Assembly (NCBI GenBank): GCA_030141605.1
Contig: JAQGDQ010000131.1
Span: forward strand, 477,536 to 541,535
Length of the DNA: 64,000 nt
Direction of reading: 5' to 3'
DNA from: Tubiluchus corallicola
Taxonomy: Eukaryota > Priapulida > Priapulimorpha > Priapulimorphida > Tubiluchidae
Shown here: positions 1 to 12,916 of the stretch, piece by piece
Layout: each line of letters opens with the position of its first letter
Position numbering within the stretch: the stretch's first letter is position 1
Position numbers and translations under genes: made by a program
Notes under the pieces: model-generated
Database searches by the model: none
Told to the model about the DNA's origin: nothing
Seen by the model: only the letters and a program-made list of their open reading frames with translations

Positions 1-1052
1 TACGAATAGACACTAGGAGAAAGCAGCATTTTGCTAGCTTTTCACATGAATTCATGACAGCATGAAAACATGTTATTTTATCCATTTTTTTATTTGATTT
101 GATTTTGTTTTGTTTTATTTTTTGTTTTAATTTTACTTCATTTTGTTTTCATTTATTCTTGATAAGTCACTTCTGTTATGTGTTTTCTACAAGATTTGTT
201 TATGCTTCCTATAGATAGATGATGTTGCAACTTTCTTTGTTTATCATGAATCATACATGACACTTTTCACAGACTAAAAAGTGTTAGCCTGCTGGGTTTT
301 TTTTGGTTTTTCGCTTTGTTTAAAAAACTCTGCATTTTTTCTCTGACGTACAGATTTTTCTGTAAATTTTTTAGTACACAAACTGATCCTGGTTAAGATA
401 AATAAAGAAGCATTTTTGCAAAATCAGAAAACAGTTGATTTCTATTTTATTTTTGATATATCACAGTACTAGTCTGTGTAAAGTAGATCTTTATGATTGC
501 TTCAATTTGTTCTATTTTTTTTGCAAAAAAACATGGTCTTAGCTGAATTATTCTCTAATTGCTGGCAGTAAATGTGTTAACATGTTTGGAAGTACTCAGT
601 AAGATGGTACATTGCTTTGTAAACCAACTGCCTTTATAATTCTTAATTCAATAGTATTTTATCAGCTTATATTCAGTTGTGGTGCACAGCTTTGAAAGAG
701 CAGTTTTTAACATTTCCAAAAGAGTAGTCTCTTATTTTACATGTTGTTCGTTGGGGCCTAATTATTATAAGAAAATTTTGTCTAATTTTGACTTATTCCT
801 TTGGTATAAAACTAAAATTGTACTCTATTTTTATGTTTTTTAGTATCTACAGCTCAGATTGTTTTTTTTTGTAAAATGTTAAGTTTGCTAAGAATCCTGA
901 TCTAAAAAGCATTTTTGATTTTTACAAAAAAGTGCGCAACTGCTGAACATTGGAGTGAGTGCACCTATTGTGATTAGGTAAGCTAGAACTTGATGCTCTT
1001 GACAGCCCTGCAATTTTTGGTGTTTTAAAAACAAATCTTTGTCTTTAATTAG
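1..1052 (+). other. Intron upstream of the first visible ATP13A1 exon
   Basis: AT-rich sequence with many T runs. It ends in a polypyrimidine tract and the acceptor AG at 1051-1052. No segment encodes the phosphorylation motif DKTG or the GDPLEKA-like segment that should precede the first visible exon, so I read the whole stretch as intron. A short open stretch at 932-975 followed by GTAAGC looks like an exon but matches nothing expected of the family. Confidence 0.7.
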
Positions 1053-4000
1053 GTGACTCTGTGCATCCTAGAAAAGGTAAAGGCATCGGCATGAAGATAT
1101 TTCATCGCAATCATTTTTCTAGTGCACTTAAGAGAATGTCTGTGATTGCTGGGTATACAGCACCTGGTACAACAGAGACTATGTACATTACTACGTTGAA
1201 GGGGGCGCCGGAAATTATGCAATCAATGGTTTGTAGTCTGATGTTCTGCTAGTATTAAAAGTGTCATTCTATGATAAAATGTTGGTAGTGTTGCATTTAT
1301 TGTTGAATTTACTGCTATTTTTGACATTGCAGTCTGGAATCTTGCTTCTAAAGTGTTTGCTGATGTTGATACTTAAGGCAAGACATGAGGGATCAATCCC
1401 TAAGATGTCAGATAGTAAGCAAGTAGATATGTTAAGTTTCTTGATCAACTAAAATAACTTGATTTCATTTGTAGTTTAGCCATCTTCCGGAAGACTACGA
1501 TAGTGTATATTTGGAAATGTCACGTCAAGGAGCACGTGTTCTCGCCCTTGGTTACCGAAAGCTTGGCACATTATCACATCAGCAGGTAAGTTTTGCTTTT
1601 TTGAAACTGTAGTACTTGATACCCATGCATTAAACATATCACTATCATAACATTGTTATTTTTATTTGAAATCTTTTATGTGCAAGATTACATTCAGTAG
1701 TGCTTCGGTAGTTGTTTCGCTTTGTTATGTAAAGTTATGAAGTATTTAACACAGATTGTGATCTACTTTTGTATAACCCAGATTTTGTTGAATAAATCAA
1801 GAACCTTGAAGTTTTTGTGCGGACTTCGCAAGTTCGAAATGGGATATAGGAATTGCAAATTTGATTTTTATTAAGTATAATATCAACTATGTCATTTAAA
1901 AGGTGAGAATGCTCTTGTGGGGTAACAGTATTAAACCTTTAGAGATACAGAATCAGTGATTCTCTAGAATATTAATTGTATTAGATTGAATTCTTGCTTT
2001 TTACAAGTTTTTGTTAATATATATTTAACTGTAATCAAATGTATTTCATAGGAAGCTGTTTTATGTCAATAAATCGTACTGATTTTTGCCTTTAATTTTT
2101 TTGTTTTAAGCGTGATAAAAATGATAGCCATACAGTTTGTTTTACTGTAAAATAGTGAGAGTTTGTTTTTCTAAAACTAAACTCGAAATTATTTTAAGGG
2201 AATAATGTAATAAATGTAGCTGTTTAAGTTGATAACAATTGGTTCTTTGGTGTTCTAAATTGTGCAGTGTATTACTCGTGCACAGTGGTATGATACACAA
2301 ACTATACATTTTTAAAATACAGTTGTTAAAGTGGAGAAAACCTTGTTCATTTTCTTGTTGGTGTAACATGTCTTTCTAGGTACGTGAATTGAGCCGAGAA
2401 GATCTGGAACATGATCTGGAGTTTGTTGGCTTTGTTATTATTTCTTGTCCGTTAAAGAGTGATTCTAAAGCAGTTATCAAAGAGATTCAGCACTCATCAC
2501 ATCATGTACGTTTTACAGTCTGAGATGTCTATATGTGAAGTGATGTCCCTGCATTTCCTTTGTATGCCTAGTAGCTTTCCATTAATTGTCTAACTTAGTA
2601 TGCATGCTGTATGGTCACACTGTCATTTTAATTACACTGTTATTACGTCTAGTATTACTGGAACCTCTATTTCAATTTTATGTGATTGATAAGACCGAAC
2701 TATGACAACATGTTAATAGCTAATATTTTGCAATTATTTTAAATATTAGCGATTTTGGTACGTTTTATCTTTTTGTGCAGCCTATCAAAACAAAATTTAC
2801 ATCAGTTTCATTGATATCTATACTCTAATATAGTTGTAGTAAGTTATATTGACGATCATTTTTATAACATCAATTTCAGGTGGTAATGATAACAGGAGAC
2901 AATCCTCTCACTGCTTGTCACGTTGCACGAGAGCTGCATTTCACTAAGCAGTCGTCTACACTAATTCTCACACCTGCAACTGAAAGTGGTAAATTTTTAT
3001 TTGTATGATGGGAGAAAAGAATTTAACTGATTCCAATGTTGATCTTTTATAATTTTTCGGTATGTTTTGGCTTTTATTTGTAAACTTACAACAAAATAAG
3101 AAAAATAATGCATGATGATCATTTTTGTTTAACATATTAAACTGAACGTATGAATATGCTTTCAGGTAAGTATACACTTGAAAGGGTTTTGAGATCCAAA
3201 GATGTTTAGTTGTTTACATAAAACAAATAACAGATAAAGTATAAAGACTAATCTCCGCAAAGAAACATTAGCGTGGTCCCCTACTAGTCAATCTGATACA
3301 GGTAGAGATCATATAGGGTGGAAGTAGGACAAGCAAACCGAAAGTAGGTTTTTACGCAGTTGCATCTATGGTTTTAACAATTTATTTGCTACAATTTTGC
3401 TCAAATCTGTGTGGAATTATTAGGATTAATGTTGTACAGTATATATGCAAATTATAAACACTATCTTTATTTTCTTTTCTTTGTATTTCTAGAACCTGAC
3501 TGGCACTGGTTATCAGTTGACGAGAGTATCGTTCTACCAGTGATTCCAGATGAGGGATATCGAGCTTTATGCAAAAATCATGATCTTTGTCTGACGGGAG
3601 AGGTAATCCAGAAAATGCTTTCACTTGAACACATATTAGCAGTGAAGAGACTGTTGCTACTTATTCAGCACTTAGTGTACTTAATTTAGGAATGATTACT
3701 AAGTCTAGAAATAAAATTAGTGAAAACAAGTTGAAAAACCATGCTGTAATGTCTTGCTTGATCGAATTTGTTTTCTGATGTAATTTTTGCTGACTTTTAT
3801 TGTTTAGGGCCTGACGTACTTGTCAGAAACGCACAGAAATTTCCTCAAGAAGATCATTCCATTTGTTCGGGTTTACGCTAGAGTAGCACCAACTCAAAAA
3901 GAAGGCATCATTACAAAGATGAAGGCATTGGGATTTGTCACACTAATGTGTGGTGATGGTACTAATGACGTTGGAGCATTAAAGCATGCCCACTGTGGTA

Positions 4001-7000
4001 CGTTACTAATTTTCTGGGAGCTTTTTTTTGTTTTTGACTCGAATTCTCATCAGCAAACTTGTTTGATGGCAAAAATATGTTTCTATTCTGATATGATTGT
4101 TGTGGTCTACCACTAAGTCATTGCAAATATTTTGAAACATCAATGCGTGCATTTTCCATCTCAAGAAATAAAAGGCATAGTAATTGTCAGCTGCCTTTAA
4201 TAATGCCATTAATTTTTTTGTCTAATTATTGGAATGCTTAATATTTTAGGTTTCTCACGTGAGGTTCTCTTGTAAAATGTTGTTGTTGTAAGTTTCCTCA
4301 ACATCCTCGTCATTTTCATCATCATCGTCATCATCATCATCATCTAGCACCCATTACATCTATTATAAACATTTGACAGGCAGAAATCTAAAATAAAAGG
4401 AAACTGCTCTCAAGACGAGTAAACATAGCAGTTAATCTAGAAAAACTAGGCACTGCTATGCTAGTGGCTTAACAGCACCACTTTCAAAAGTTTTCCAACA
4501 ACATTGGGTAGCCAGGTAAAAACTAGTATTTTCTTACTCTCTTCGCAAGGCTTTTTGGTTTTTCTTATACCATCATATTGTTTTGATATTTGGTTGCACC
4601 ATCTCTTATGATGATGATGTGTTTTTATAAATTACAGAAAAATCATAGTGCAAAACATGTGCATTTATGTATGAAATTATCATGTGTGCTGTCAAAGAGT
4701 TGTGATTGAATTTGTTTTTTATACCCTTGGGTGCACTGCAAGCTGAAATCCAGCATCAAAGACAGTGTCTACTCAACGAGATATTTGTGGCGTGACCATA
4801 GCCTAGTCAGTATCATGGATACACTTAGTCGCCTAGAACTTGAGCTGCAGTTGGTGGTGACCTTGTTTCCCCTGTGAAAAGTAGGAGTTTCAAAAGCAAA
4901 CCCCTCGGGCTGGGCAAGTAATCAAATGTTTAGCTTCTAGAAACAACGATGTTAACCGATGGGGGAGCGGGTGACAGATTCAAAGCAAAACCGTTGTTAT
5001 AGCATATTAGTGTTTGATAAACATACCTGTTTACAAACAAAGCTGTACTTAACATGCATTACAATGCATTATACATTATTACTTGTATACATTTGAATTG
5101 GGGTAGCCCATGCCAAGCGTTTTTGAGTCAATGGAGCAACTGATTCTATTAACCATGAGTCTAATAAATGGTGCCTACTGTAGTATGAGGTAAGCAGCCA
5201 AAGTCTACAAGCGATAACACCTGCTGAAACGAGTTGGCATCAAACCCAGATCATTCCACTTGCACGAAAGCATTCCTATCCACTCAGTAGCCACAAAATT
5301 TTGCCACACCTTTATGTATAAGGTTGATGTTCAGGAGTTTATGTTGGACAGCTCTATAATATTAAGCAAAAATTAAGCTCATAGACTCAGATTCTTATCT
5401 TTATGTGAAATGTTTTATTTAGGTGTAGCGTTGATATCACACGCTCCTGAGAAACTCCCTGCAAAGGTTCAAAAGCCAAAAGAAGATGGCGCTAATGCTA
5501 CGACTTCCAGTGAGCAAACGGGAAGTGATCGAATTGCCCAGCTGGCAGCTAAGGGAAAGCTGGGAAACAGACAGCAGTTGCGCAACAGGCAACCACTGAC
5601 TCGGGAAGAGAAATCAGCTGAAATGCAGGTTTGTATTAAAGGGGCATTAGCTGATAATGCTACATCTGCTTGTCTAAAGATGTCGTTGTATAATGTTTTC
5701 GCATCTACTAAAATTATTATTGAATTAACAGAAGCTGGTGTACTTTTAGGAGGACTTCGTTTGGTCAGTATCTTTGGTAGAGACTTATAAGAATTATCAT
5801 TAGAATGCATTTCTTTGAAAATTATCAGAGGTGGTTTCACATTTGTAAGTTGCTTTTGAAAAATCTTGTCTTGCTGTAGAAGCAAGATACGGGGTAACAT
5901 TCTAAAAAGTTGTGATGCAGACATATTATTACTTTATGGAATGATTCATTGCTGTCTTACTCTTTATAGACATATTCTATATTTCAAGTTAACTAAAACC
6001 TGCTTGATTAAAAAGAAATCAAATTCTGTGTAACTTCTGAGACCTGCAGAATTAAAAATAAAATATAAAAATATCTTTAATTTTTAGTTTATATTAACTA
6101 CCTCTTTATTTTTATTATGGATGCACAACACCACTCATGAATGTCTGTAGATTAGTTTATTTAATTACTGAATCAGATTGGAAACTAAATATCGATCTTG
6201 TTTTACAGAGAAAACTTAATGCAATGATGAAAGAACTTGAAGAACAAGAACAAGCACAGATAGTTAAACTGGGTGATGCCAGTATAGCTGCTCCGTTTAC
6301 ATCAAAATTGTCATCCGTACAATGTAGTGAGTACCTAGCACCTCATTCTTTCATTATCTGTTCAAGACAGCATTACTTGTACAGTGAAGTGTCTAAATTG
6401 TAATGTGAAGATTTTAGTCATTACAACATTGTCTCTGTAACATGTTACACTATTTGTGCAGAAAAACAGTTTTCTGCACAAGGAACTTTCAACAAACACA
6501 AGGGAACTTTCTTTTCAAAATTAATCTTTCACCTTGTATTATACCTGAATTAAACACTGTTTTTTTGAAACACTATTTTCTTTTGTTCAACTACATAAAA
6601 CAGTTTTTGTTGGAAAAACCGATCATAAAAGAAACTATCTTTTAATACAGACAATTAACAAAGACTTTATCAACTGATATGTATTTTTATTTATGGCTCC
6701 ACAAATAGTTTTTTTTTTAATTGCAAGAACTTTCTGTTGATCATGATATTGGGCTTGTAATCCAAAAATTCATGGGTTCAAATCCATACTCAGTACTGAC
6801 TTAACATTTTTTGTCTTGGCCAAATTTTGTTTTACTAATTAAGATTTCATTTTTTTGTTATTTCTTCTCCAACTCTTTTTCTGTTTCAGTATGTCACATT
6901 ATCAAACAAGGTCGTTGTACCCTGGTCACAACACTGCAGATGTTTAAAATACTTGCACTGAATGCACTGATCTTGGCCTATAGTCAGTCAGTGCTGTACC

Positions 7001-10000
7001 TCGACGGAATTAAATTCTCTGATGCTCAGGCCACAATGCAAGGTCTTCTGCTTGCTGGATGCTTTCTGTTTATTTCACGTTCAAAGGTAAACACCATTGC
7101 TTAAGATTTGATGTACATTAAGCTAGCGAGCTGTTAAGTATTTGTTCACAACTGAAGAAGTTTGTGAAATGGATTTCTAACTTCAGTTATTCCAACAGGG
7201 TTTTTAAAAGCTTGTTTTTTAATCACTTTTATCTTTTTTTATTAGATTTGACAATTCAACATGTTGGGACCCATAGGCGGGACAAAGTTATAAACATGTA
7301 TTAGTTGCTAACCAGACTATTTTATGCTTTCTTTAACTGAGTTATTATATCAATTACTAGCACTTTTGATTTTACTGTTTGTCTGTCTTTCAGCCATTAA
7401 AAACATTGTCCAGGAGTAGACCATTGCCAAACATATTTAACATTTACACAATTACCACTGTTATGCTGCAGTTTGCTGTACATTTTAGCTGTTTATTCTA
7501 CCTAGTTCAAGAAGCCAAAGCCCGGTCACCTGGCAGGTATGTTTTGACTGTAATTAATAACTACTTACAGTACAGGTATAGCGTTAGTGGTATGACATTT
7601 TAATGTCATCTATGACATGTGAACAAATATCGGAAGGTATAGTTAGTTATAAAGCTCATTCCTTATGTAGACTGGCAATCCTAATTTGCACTGAAACTAA
7701 TATTAAGAAGTCTAGTATAGCTTTTGCACTAGGTGTAGACCTAGTTATAGTATCGCCCCGTTATTTGTATAAACAGTATTTTCAGCATGGACATGTACTG
7801 AACTATGATTGGATGTAGTCCTCCGCAATATAAACTGAGTATGGTTTTTGCTGCTTTCAGCATTTTACTACAACAGTAAAATGCAAAATGTAGAATTTAA
7901 TTTTGAACATTTTTTGTGGGACAAAATCCTATTTATGAAAATATGCTATTAATTGATGTTAGGTGACAAACTTAATCATTGATTCAGCTTACAGTATTTT
8001 TATTCTTTTTTGGACTTAGGGAGGAAGCTGTGATAGACTTAGAAGAAGATTTTAAGCCAGATCTGTTAAACAGTACGGTGTATATCATTTCCATGTTTCT
8101 ACAAGTGTCTACCTTTGCTACTAACTATAAGGTAATGTTACGAAACATCTTTATTAACTTGTAGCTATTGTGTTTTTGTAGGGGGTTCCAGGAAATGTTT
8201 GCCTCGCTGTACAGAAAGAGCCAAAAAGAATAGATAAAAACTAACATCATAAATAGCATTTAATTTTGAGTGAAGAATGCTTAACTAAGTTGTCTTAATA
8301 TCTAGCATCTTAGTATGTTAACAGCTAAGCCTGAAACACTGCAGGACAGAAATGAACGGGTATGATTCACGTTGGTATCTCAATGGAAATGGTGTCACTA
8401 CTGCTTTCTTTTTCTCACTTCGTTACTTTTTGATTTCCGACAATCAGTAGCGGAACGAACTTTAAAAAACAAACTAAAAAGAAATGATATAATGACTAAA
8501 ATGTCAAATATATGTTTGCATCTACTTGTGTTTACTTTTATGTTAATTTGGCCATCATTTCTTGACACCCTATACATAAGATTTGTTAATTTTTATTGTG
8601 CCAAGCTAATCATTTCCATCAACTTCAATGATTTTTTGCTGCCAGATGCACTTTCACTCTTTTATTCACTGGTGAACTGTATTTCTGTGCATTTTAATTG
8701 CAACTTACTAGTGCTGCATTTTTCAGTTCGTTTGTTAAGTTTTTTGTATGCAGCTTGTTTCTCATTCATATCATTTCTCATGTAAGCTGTAAAATTACTA
8801 CCAAATAGTAATAAGTAGCTGTAGCAAGTCAATGCCAAAGTACCTGTGCATATAAGTACTTTGAGTGACGTGTTTGCGACCATTAGTACGACCATTGTGC
8901 TAGTAAAACAACTGATTTGTATTAAACGTGTCGGAATTTTTTTTACCTATTATTGCACTATACTCAGAGTGATTCTAAAATTCTACATCATGCTAAAAAT
9001 TGTAAACACTAGCATTTCAAGAACCTGTGCTACATTTGAAGCAATAACAGATATTACTTTTATTGGCTGAGTTGCTAAATATTTTTATAAAAAATTATTA
9101 GAATTACATCTTAATAGAAATGCCAGTTGTAAATTTTTCATTGTTAATACAGTACATGTATATTGCAAGACATTTTTGTTTGGTCAACAACTCAGCTGCG
9201 TGTATTTTGCTATTTGCAGCTAAAATAATAATGTTATTGCTATTTTAGTGCGTAAGTCTTAAGTCTTCTAATTCTGTATAATGCTTTATACAGGGTCATC
9301 CTTTTATGGAAAGTCTTCTAGAAAATAAACCGCTACTGTACAGCTTGTTGTTTTCTGGTAGTGTCATCGTCTCTTTAGCCGCAGGCCTGATGCCTGAGTT
9401 TTCCAAGTATTTTGAGATAGAAGAATTTCCAAATGATGTAAGTAATTTACTGGACTATATATGATATTGTAGACAATCTAAAGGTTTGTCACTCGATCAC
9501 AGTGACAGTGTACATTTCGTTCATGCAGATCACACAAAAATGCCACTGTCCATGTAAAATAAGGAACTACTGGCTACTCATAAGAAGAAGAATGTGAATA
9601 TAGGCTCAAAGAACTAGAAGTTCTTGTAACTAATTTGCCAGGGACATGAGGTCTCAGTTGCCGTTCTTATTGAAGAGAGGTTTCATTAGCTACGAAATAA
9701 TTTTTACGGGAAAAGAATCCCACAGACAGGAGGCACAGGGCATGAAGGAAACATCAGATTTAGACTGCCTCACACCTAGGAATGACCTTGCAGCTTGTGC
9801 GTTTTTGTTACTTTTGTGCGATTTGCATCAAAATAGTGCTAAGCATCAACAGTTCATGTGGGTTTAAGTGAACCTATGAATACTAAATAATTGTGGGTCA
9901 ATTTAAAAAACCCATCCTGCTTAAAATCCTGTCAAGTTTTCTCAGTGGTCACCCGTCCATTTACTAATCAAGCTAGCTTAACTGTCATAGCATGCCATGA

Positions 10001-10192
10001 CCACTCAGTTATTTCTGTGTGCCTATTCAATCCTGTACATATTTGATGTAAAAGTTAAGTAAAAAATGAAATTTTATTTTTCAGTTCAAATGGATTCTAC
10101 TACAAGTGTTATTAGTCGACTTGGTTGTTGCATTTGTGATTGACAGAGCGTTGCAGTTCCTTTTTGGACGAGCCAAGTTACGACAAGAGTAA
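1053..10192 (+). CDS. ATP13A1: P5A-type ATPase ATP13A1, C-terminal half (13 exons, 5' end outside window)
   Basis: ER-membrane P5A ATPase, the family known to extract misinserted tail-anchored or signal-anchored proteins. Exons: 1053-1228, 1475-1585, 2380-2505, 2880-2988, 3493-3602, 3808-3997, 5423-5628, 6209-6326, 6890-7086, 7394-7536, 8020-8131, 9294-9437, 10085-10192. Phases join without a break to give about 616 residues, roughly half of the ~1200 usual for the family. Visible motifs: [11 protein letters not shown] and KGAPE (nucleotide-binding domain), [10 protein letters not shown] (P domain) and [14 protein letters not shown] (hinge, exon 6). A charged linker follows, then [20 protein letters not shown] and the C-terminal membrane helices in exons 9-13, with the conserved [20 protein letters not shown] stretch. 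The hinge continues AHCG where I recall ADVG in the human protein; a His at this point also occurs in fungal P5A enzymes. The protein ends in RQE at TAA 10190-10192. The aspartyl-phosphorylation exon is missing because the window starts too late. Confidence 0.95.
4313..4352. repeat. (ATC)n microsatellite in ATP13A1 intron 6
   Basis: Interrupted ATC/CAT trinucleotide run inside the intron 3998-5422. A similar run occurs in the M16 gene at 24560-24720. Confidence 0.8.
4840..5180 (+). mobile_element. MITE family A, 5'-truncated copy in ATP13A1 intron 6
   Basis: Right-hand part of a TA-flanked element. It ends in GGTGCCTACTG at 5180, followed by TA. The interior (around 4880-5060: TTTCAAAAGCAAAC, AAATGTTTAGCTTC, GCATATTAG, TTTACAAACAAA) aligns by eye with the right half of the long copy at 38442-39432. 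The expected left terminus is absent, so this copy is truncated. Confidence 0.6.
5205..5297 (-). mobile_element. Possible tRNA-derived SINE fragment
   Basis: Read on the minus strand, a GGCTACTGAGTGG stretch resembling a pol III A box is followed about 45 nt later by GGGTTTGATGCC, resembling a B box. No acceptor-stem pairing or tail was established. It sits just after the MITE ending at 5180, in intron 6 of ATP13A1. Confidence 0.35.
6735..6800 (+). mobile_element. Possible tRNA-derived SINE fragment (B box)
   Basis: Contains GGGTTCAAATCC, a near-consensus pol III B box, preceded by ATTGGGCTTGTAATCC, as in the anticodon-to-T-arm part of tRNA-like SINEs. It lies in ATP13A1 intron 8 and is too short and degenerate for a functional tRNA. 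Confidence 0.35.
9930..10012 (-). mobile_element. 5S-rRNA-like SINE in ATP13A1 intron 12
   Basis: On the minus strand the sequence reads GTTAAGC, then GATTAGTAAATGGACGGGTG and ACCAC. This follows the 5S rRNA internal control region (family pattern GGTTAGTACTTGGATGGGTGACCGCC). It is preceded by AGTGGTCATGGCATG. A related copy lies at 13971-14045. It is not an intact 5S gene: the 5' and 3' stem parts do not match. Confidence 0.55.
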
Positions 10193-11690
10193 CGTCATGC
10201 ACGCTTTTAGGAAATCTTATACAATTTTTAACTTTTAAAGATTTTTATTTATTTTGTCAACTATATTACATGGTCAACATTTGTGCAATGGTTCAAAGAG
10301 ATACTTATTTTTGTTTATGAACATTTGATTTATCATGCAAGGTACGAGACTGTATGTTTGCCCGTTCTTGTTGCTGTGTTGTCCAAGAAAAGAACTGTAA
10401 CATGTAGAGCGGTGAAATAAATGTTATGCTGTAAATAAGCAATTCGTTCTATTTTGTTGTTATAAATGATAATAATAAATGCATATTTCACATTAGAATA
10501 GAATTTGCCAATGTGTTTAAATATGTAGGCCCTTCTGTTAACACATTGTTTTTTGTACAAGTTTATTAAATTTCTGCTAAGTGTGCAAAGATGCTGGTGT
10601 GTTTGGCAACTCTGACTCGAATCAATGGCAACAACTGTTTATGTTTTACTTCACTTATGAAGAGGCTGTGTAGTGTCATACACCTGCAATTTATAATTAA
10701 TCTGCTCTAACCTATTGTGGTTTTTAAAGCTAATTAGAATAATTATGACACTCGCATAATAACTTGAACAATGGGCTTAACAAAATTAAATAATTGATTT
10801 TGTTAAGTCAACAAAAGTCAGTCTTCAACAAATAGTGCAGCAATATATCACTGAAATTTCATTTTTTATTATACAGCTTTTAAGCTGTTTAAAATGTTTA
10901 CAATAATGCTGTATGTACATTTTCGACAACAAAAAAGCATCTTTATTAGTGTGACTTGCATCTCCAATTTTTTGTACATTGCACTGACAGAATTTTCTTA
11001 CAATAATCCAAACCATATTCTTTGCGCAATTAGATTTTGCAAAGATAAACAAAGACATTAATGGGCACTTCATATTCAAAATCGTTTCCAAATTTAACAT
11101 CTTTTCAGTTGAATTTGCATGTCTAAGACAAGCAGTGTTCATCATGTTGAGTGTGCCTTAATTATTACCCTGTTACAACCCAAGAATATTAAACTATGCA
11201 AAATAATGACATTCAGCTTAGAACTCTGACAAGAAACTTTTGTCGATGCTCTTATAAACCTTTAACTCTCTTCCCAACCTAAACGAAAAACAAGAGTATA
11301 ATCACGAGATATTATTGTTTACATGTTATTCATTAGGCCTGTGTAGGTGTGTACTTAACATGCTGACACAAGTTAATGCAATCAATGAACAGAAGATGGT
11401 TAAGTAATCCAATGAGACCGCCAGTTAACATGTTAAATTGAAACAGTAAATGTAAGAAAATAGTTTTTCTTTATAAAAGCAAATCTGCCAACTCTCATGC
11501 TTTAGGTGCGTGTCACAAGCATTCAGTTGTCAAGCATTTCACACACAAGTTTGCAAGTCACCTGGTTTTCTTTGCTGTCAGCAGCAATTGTGACACTAGT
11601 AGCACTACTGTCAATAATACAATAGTGTTCATACGTTTCACGACATATATTATACTAAGGTATTAAAATTAAAAATTAAGCATAAATGTA
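10193..11690. other. ATP13A1 3' UTR and non-coding intergenic DNA
   Basis: The first ~230 bases are the likely ATP13A1 3' UTR, up to the AATAAA at 10416. The rest is AT-rich and I see no gene in it on either strand. Confidence 0.6.
10416..10421 (+). terminator. ATP13A1 polyadenylation signal AATAAA
   Basis: A canonical hexamer 224 bases after the stop codon, in the context GGTGAAATAAATG. Other AATAAA-like words exist in this AT-rich region, so the choice is provisional. Confidence 0.5.
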
Positions 11691-12695
11691 CAATCTAGCC
11701 TCGTTATCTCGCCCCTCGTTATGCCGCCAAACTCGTCTCTCACCATAGAAAGTACCAGGACGGATTTTCTGCTTTGATATTTACCTCGTTAAGTCACCAC
11801 CCTCGCTTCTCGCCCTCATCACGTCATGCTAGGATGAGTGCTTATGTAAACTATATTCGTTATGTCGCCAAACAGACAAACTCAGAGGTGAATCGATCAA
11901 TACATATACCGCGTGTCGATCGATATAACCGCAGTATGCAGACAATGCTGCTGTACTCGATAGACAGACATAATTAATCTAGTGTGTGTCTCACCAGGAT
12001 TAGATTAGGAGTGCTGTGGTTGGTTAATGCACAGAGAAACTAAAGCGTCACCGATATCCTTACTCTATAACACCAAAGCTGCGTTTAAGTTTGAGTTTCC
12101 ACAAAGTGTGAGCAACTTTACATGATGTCTCTGAAGCGAAAAATGTTTTGTCTTAATCCTGAACAAAAAAAGGAAATTTGTATTTATCATACGAATAATT
12201 CTTCAAAGACACAGCAGGAAATTGCTACTGTATTTAGTGCGAAATTTGGTGACACTGTTAGCCGGAGAAGTGTAGGACATATAATAGCGAGTAAAGAAAA
12301 ATGGATGCAAAGTCATGGTCACAGTGGCTCAACGAAATTGTGACATGGACAGCATTCCAATCTGAATTATTTCAGTCGTCAGTAACTCATTTGTGAACAT
12401 TTCTAAATCTTTCGCTAAGTTTATTGCATTTAAGTGTATACTCGAAAAAGGTTTTTTAAATAAAAAAGTAACATTTTAAGATTATTTTTATGACATTTTT
12501 TCATTTCTGATTTAATGTTGATTGGTATCATAATGCGAAATATATTTTATATGTACATAGAGGAACACTATGTTAATCAACTATTATGTATATACATATA
12601 GACTAACTTCGTTATATTCCCGTTATCTCGCCATACTCGCCTCTCGCCAAAAATTTGCCCTAGACGGACAGTGGCGAGATAACGAGGCTAGACTG
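11691..12695 (+). mobile_element. pogo/Tigger-type DNA transposon derivative (1005 bp)
   Basis: Terminal inverted repeats of about 25 bp: CAATCTAGCCTCGTTATCTC at the left, and the same word with CAGTCTAG... read inward from 12695 on the other strand. The element is flanked by TA on both sides (11689-11690 and 12696-12697), the target-site pattern of Tc1/mariner-pogo elements. Further inward are repeated CTCGTTAT/TCTCGCC words (11711-11815, 12618-12660). Inside is a short CENP-B-like reading frame (12122-12343), but there is no room for a DDE catalytic domain. It is therefore a deletion derivative. Confidence 0.8.
12122..12343 (+). CDS. CENP-B/Tigger N-terminal helix-turn-helix fragment (73 aa)
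   Basis: The small protein starts MMSLKRKMFCLNPEQKKEIC and continues through TQQEIATVFSAKFGDTVSRR and VGHIIASKEKWM. This is the pattern of the first DNA-binding domain (Psq/CENPB_N type) of Tigger and pogo transposases: KRK start, EQKKEIC helix, TQQEIA recognition helix, SKEKW end. It stops 15 residues later, where a full transposase would continue into a second helix-turn-helix and the DDE nuclease. It lies entirely inside the TIR-bounded element 11691-12695. I cannot tell whether it is expressed; it could be a decayed fragment or a stand-alone DNA-binding product. Confidence 0.6.
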   Translation: MMSLKRKMFCLNPEQKKEICIYHTNNSSKTQQEIATVFSAKFGDTVSRRSVGHIIASKEKWMQSHGHSGSTKL

Positions 12696-12916
12696 TATAT
12701 ATAAAGCATAACGAACTGTAATAAATGCATAAGAATGCTCAGCAGTATACAAAAATAGATTTAGTTTTTTTATTTTCCTTTAACTTTTTCTGCAGCCAAC
12801 CTCAACATTATGAAATTTGCTGGGCCTAATGGCATGAATTAACTATTGCAGGTTTCACTAGAAATGAACTGCATAAAATGCTTTTATATTTGCTACCTAA
12901 TTCAAAATTGTAGATA

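Noticed and set aside
932-975. Possible extra ATP13A1 exon upstream of 1053
   Set aside because: It has AG and GTAAGC borders, but its translation does not match the expected GDPLEKA-type segment.
5469-5924. Minus-strand 151-residue open frame
   Set aside because: It is the antisense of ATP13A1 exon 7 and the following intron, with no splice or family support.
8372-9070. Hydrophobic open frames within ATP13A1 intron 11
   Set aside because: AT-rich intron sequence; ATP13A1 exons on either side join in phase without it.
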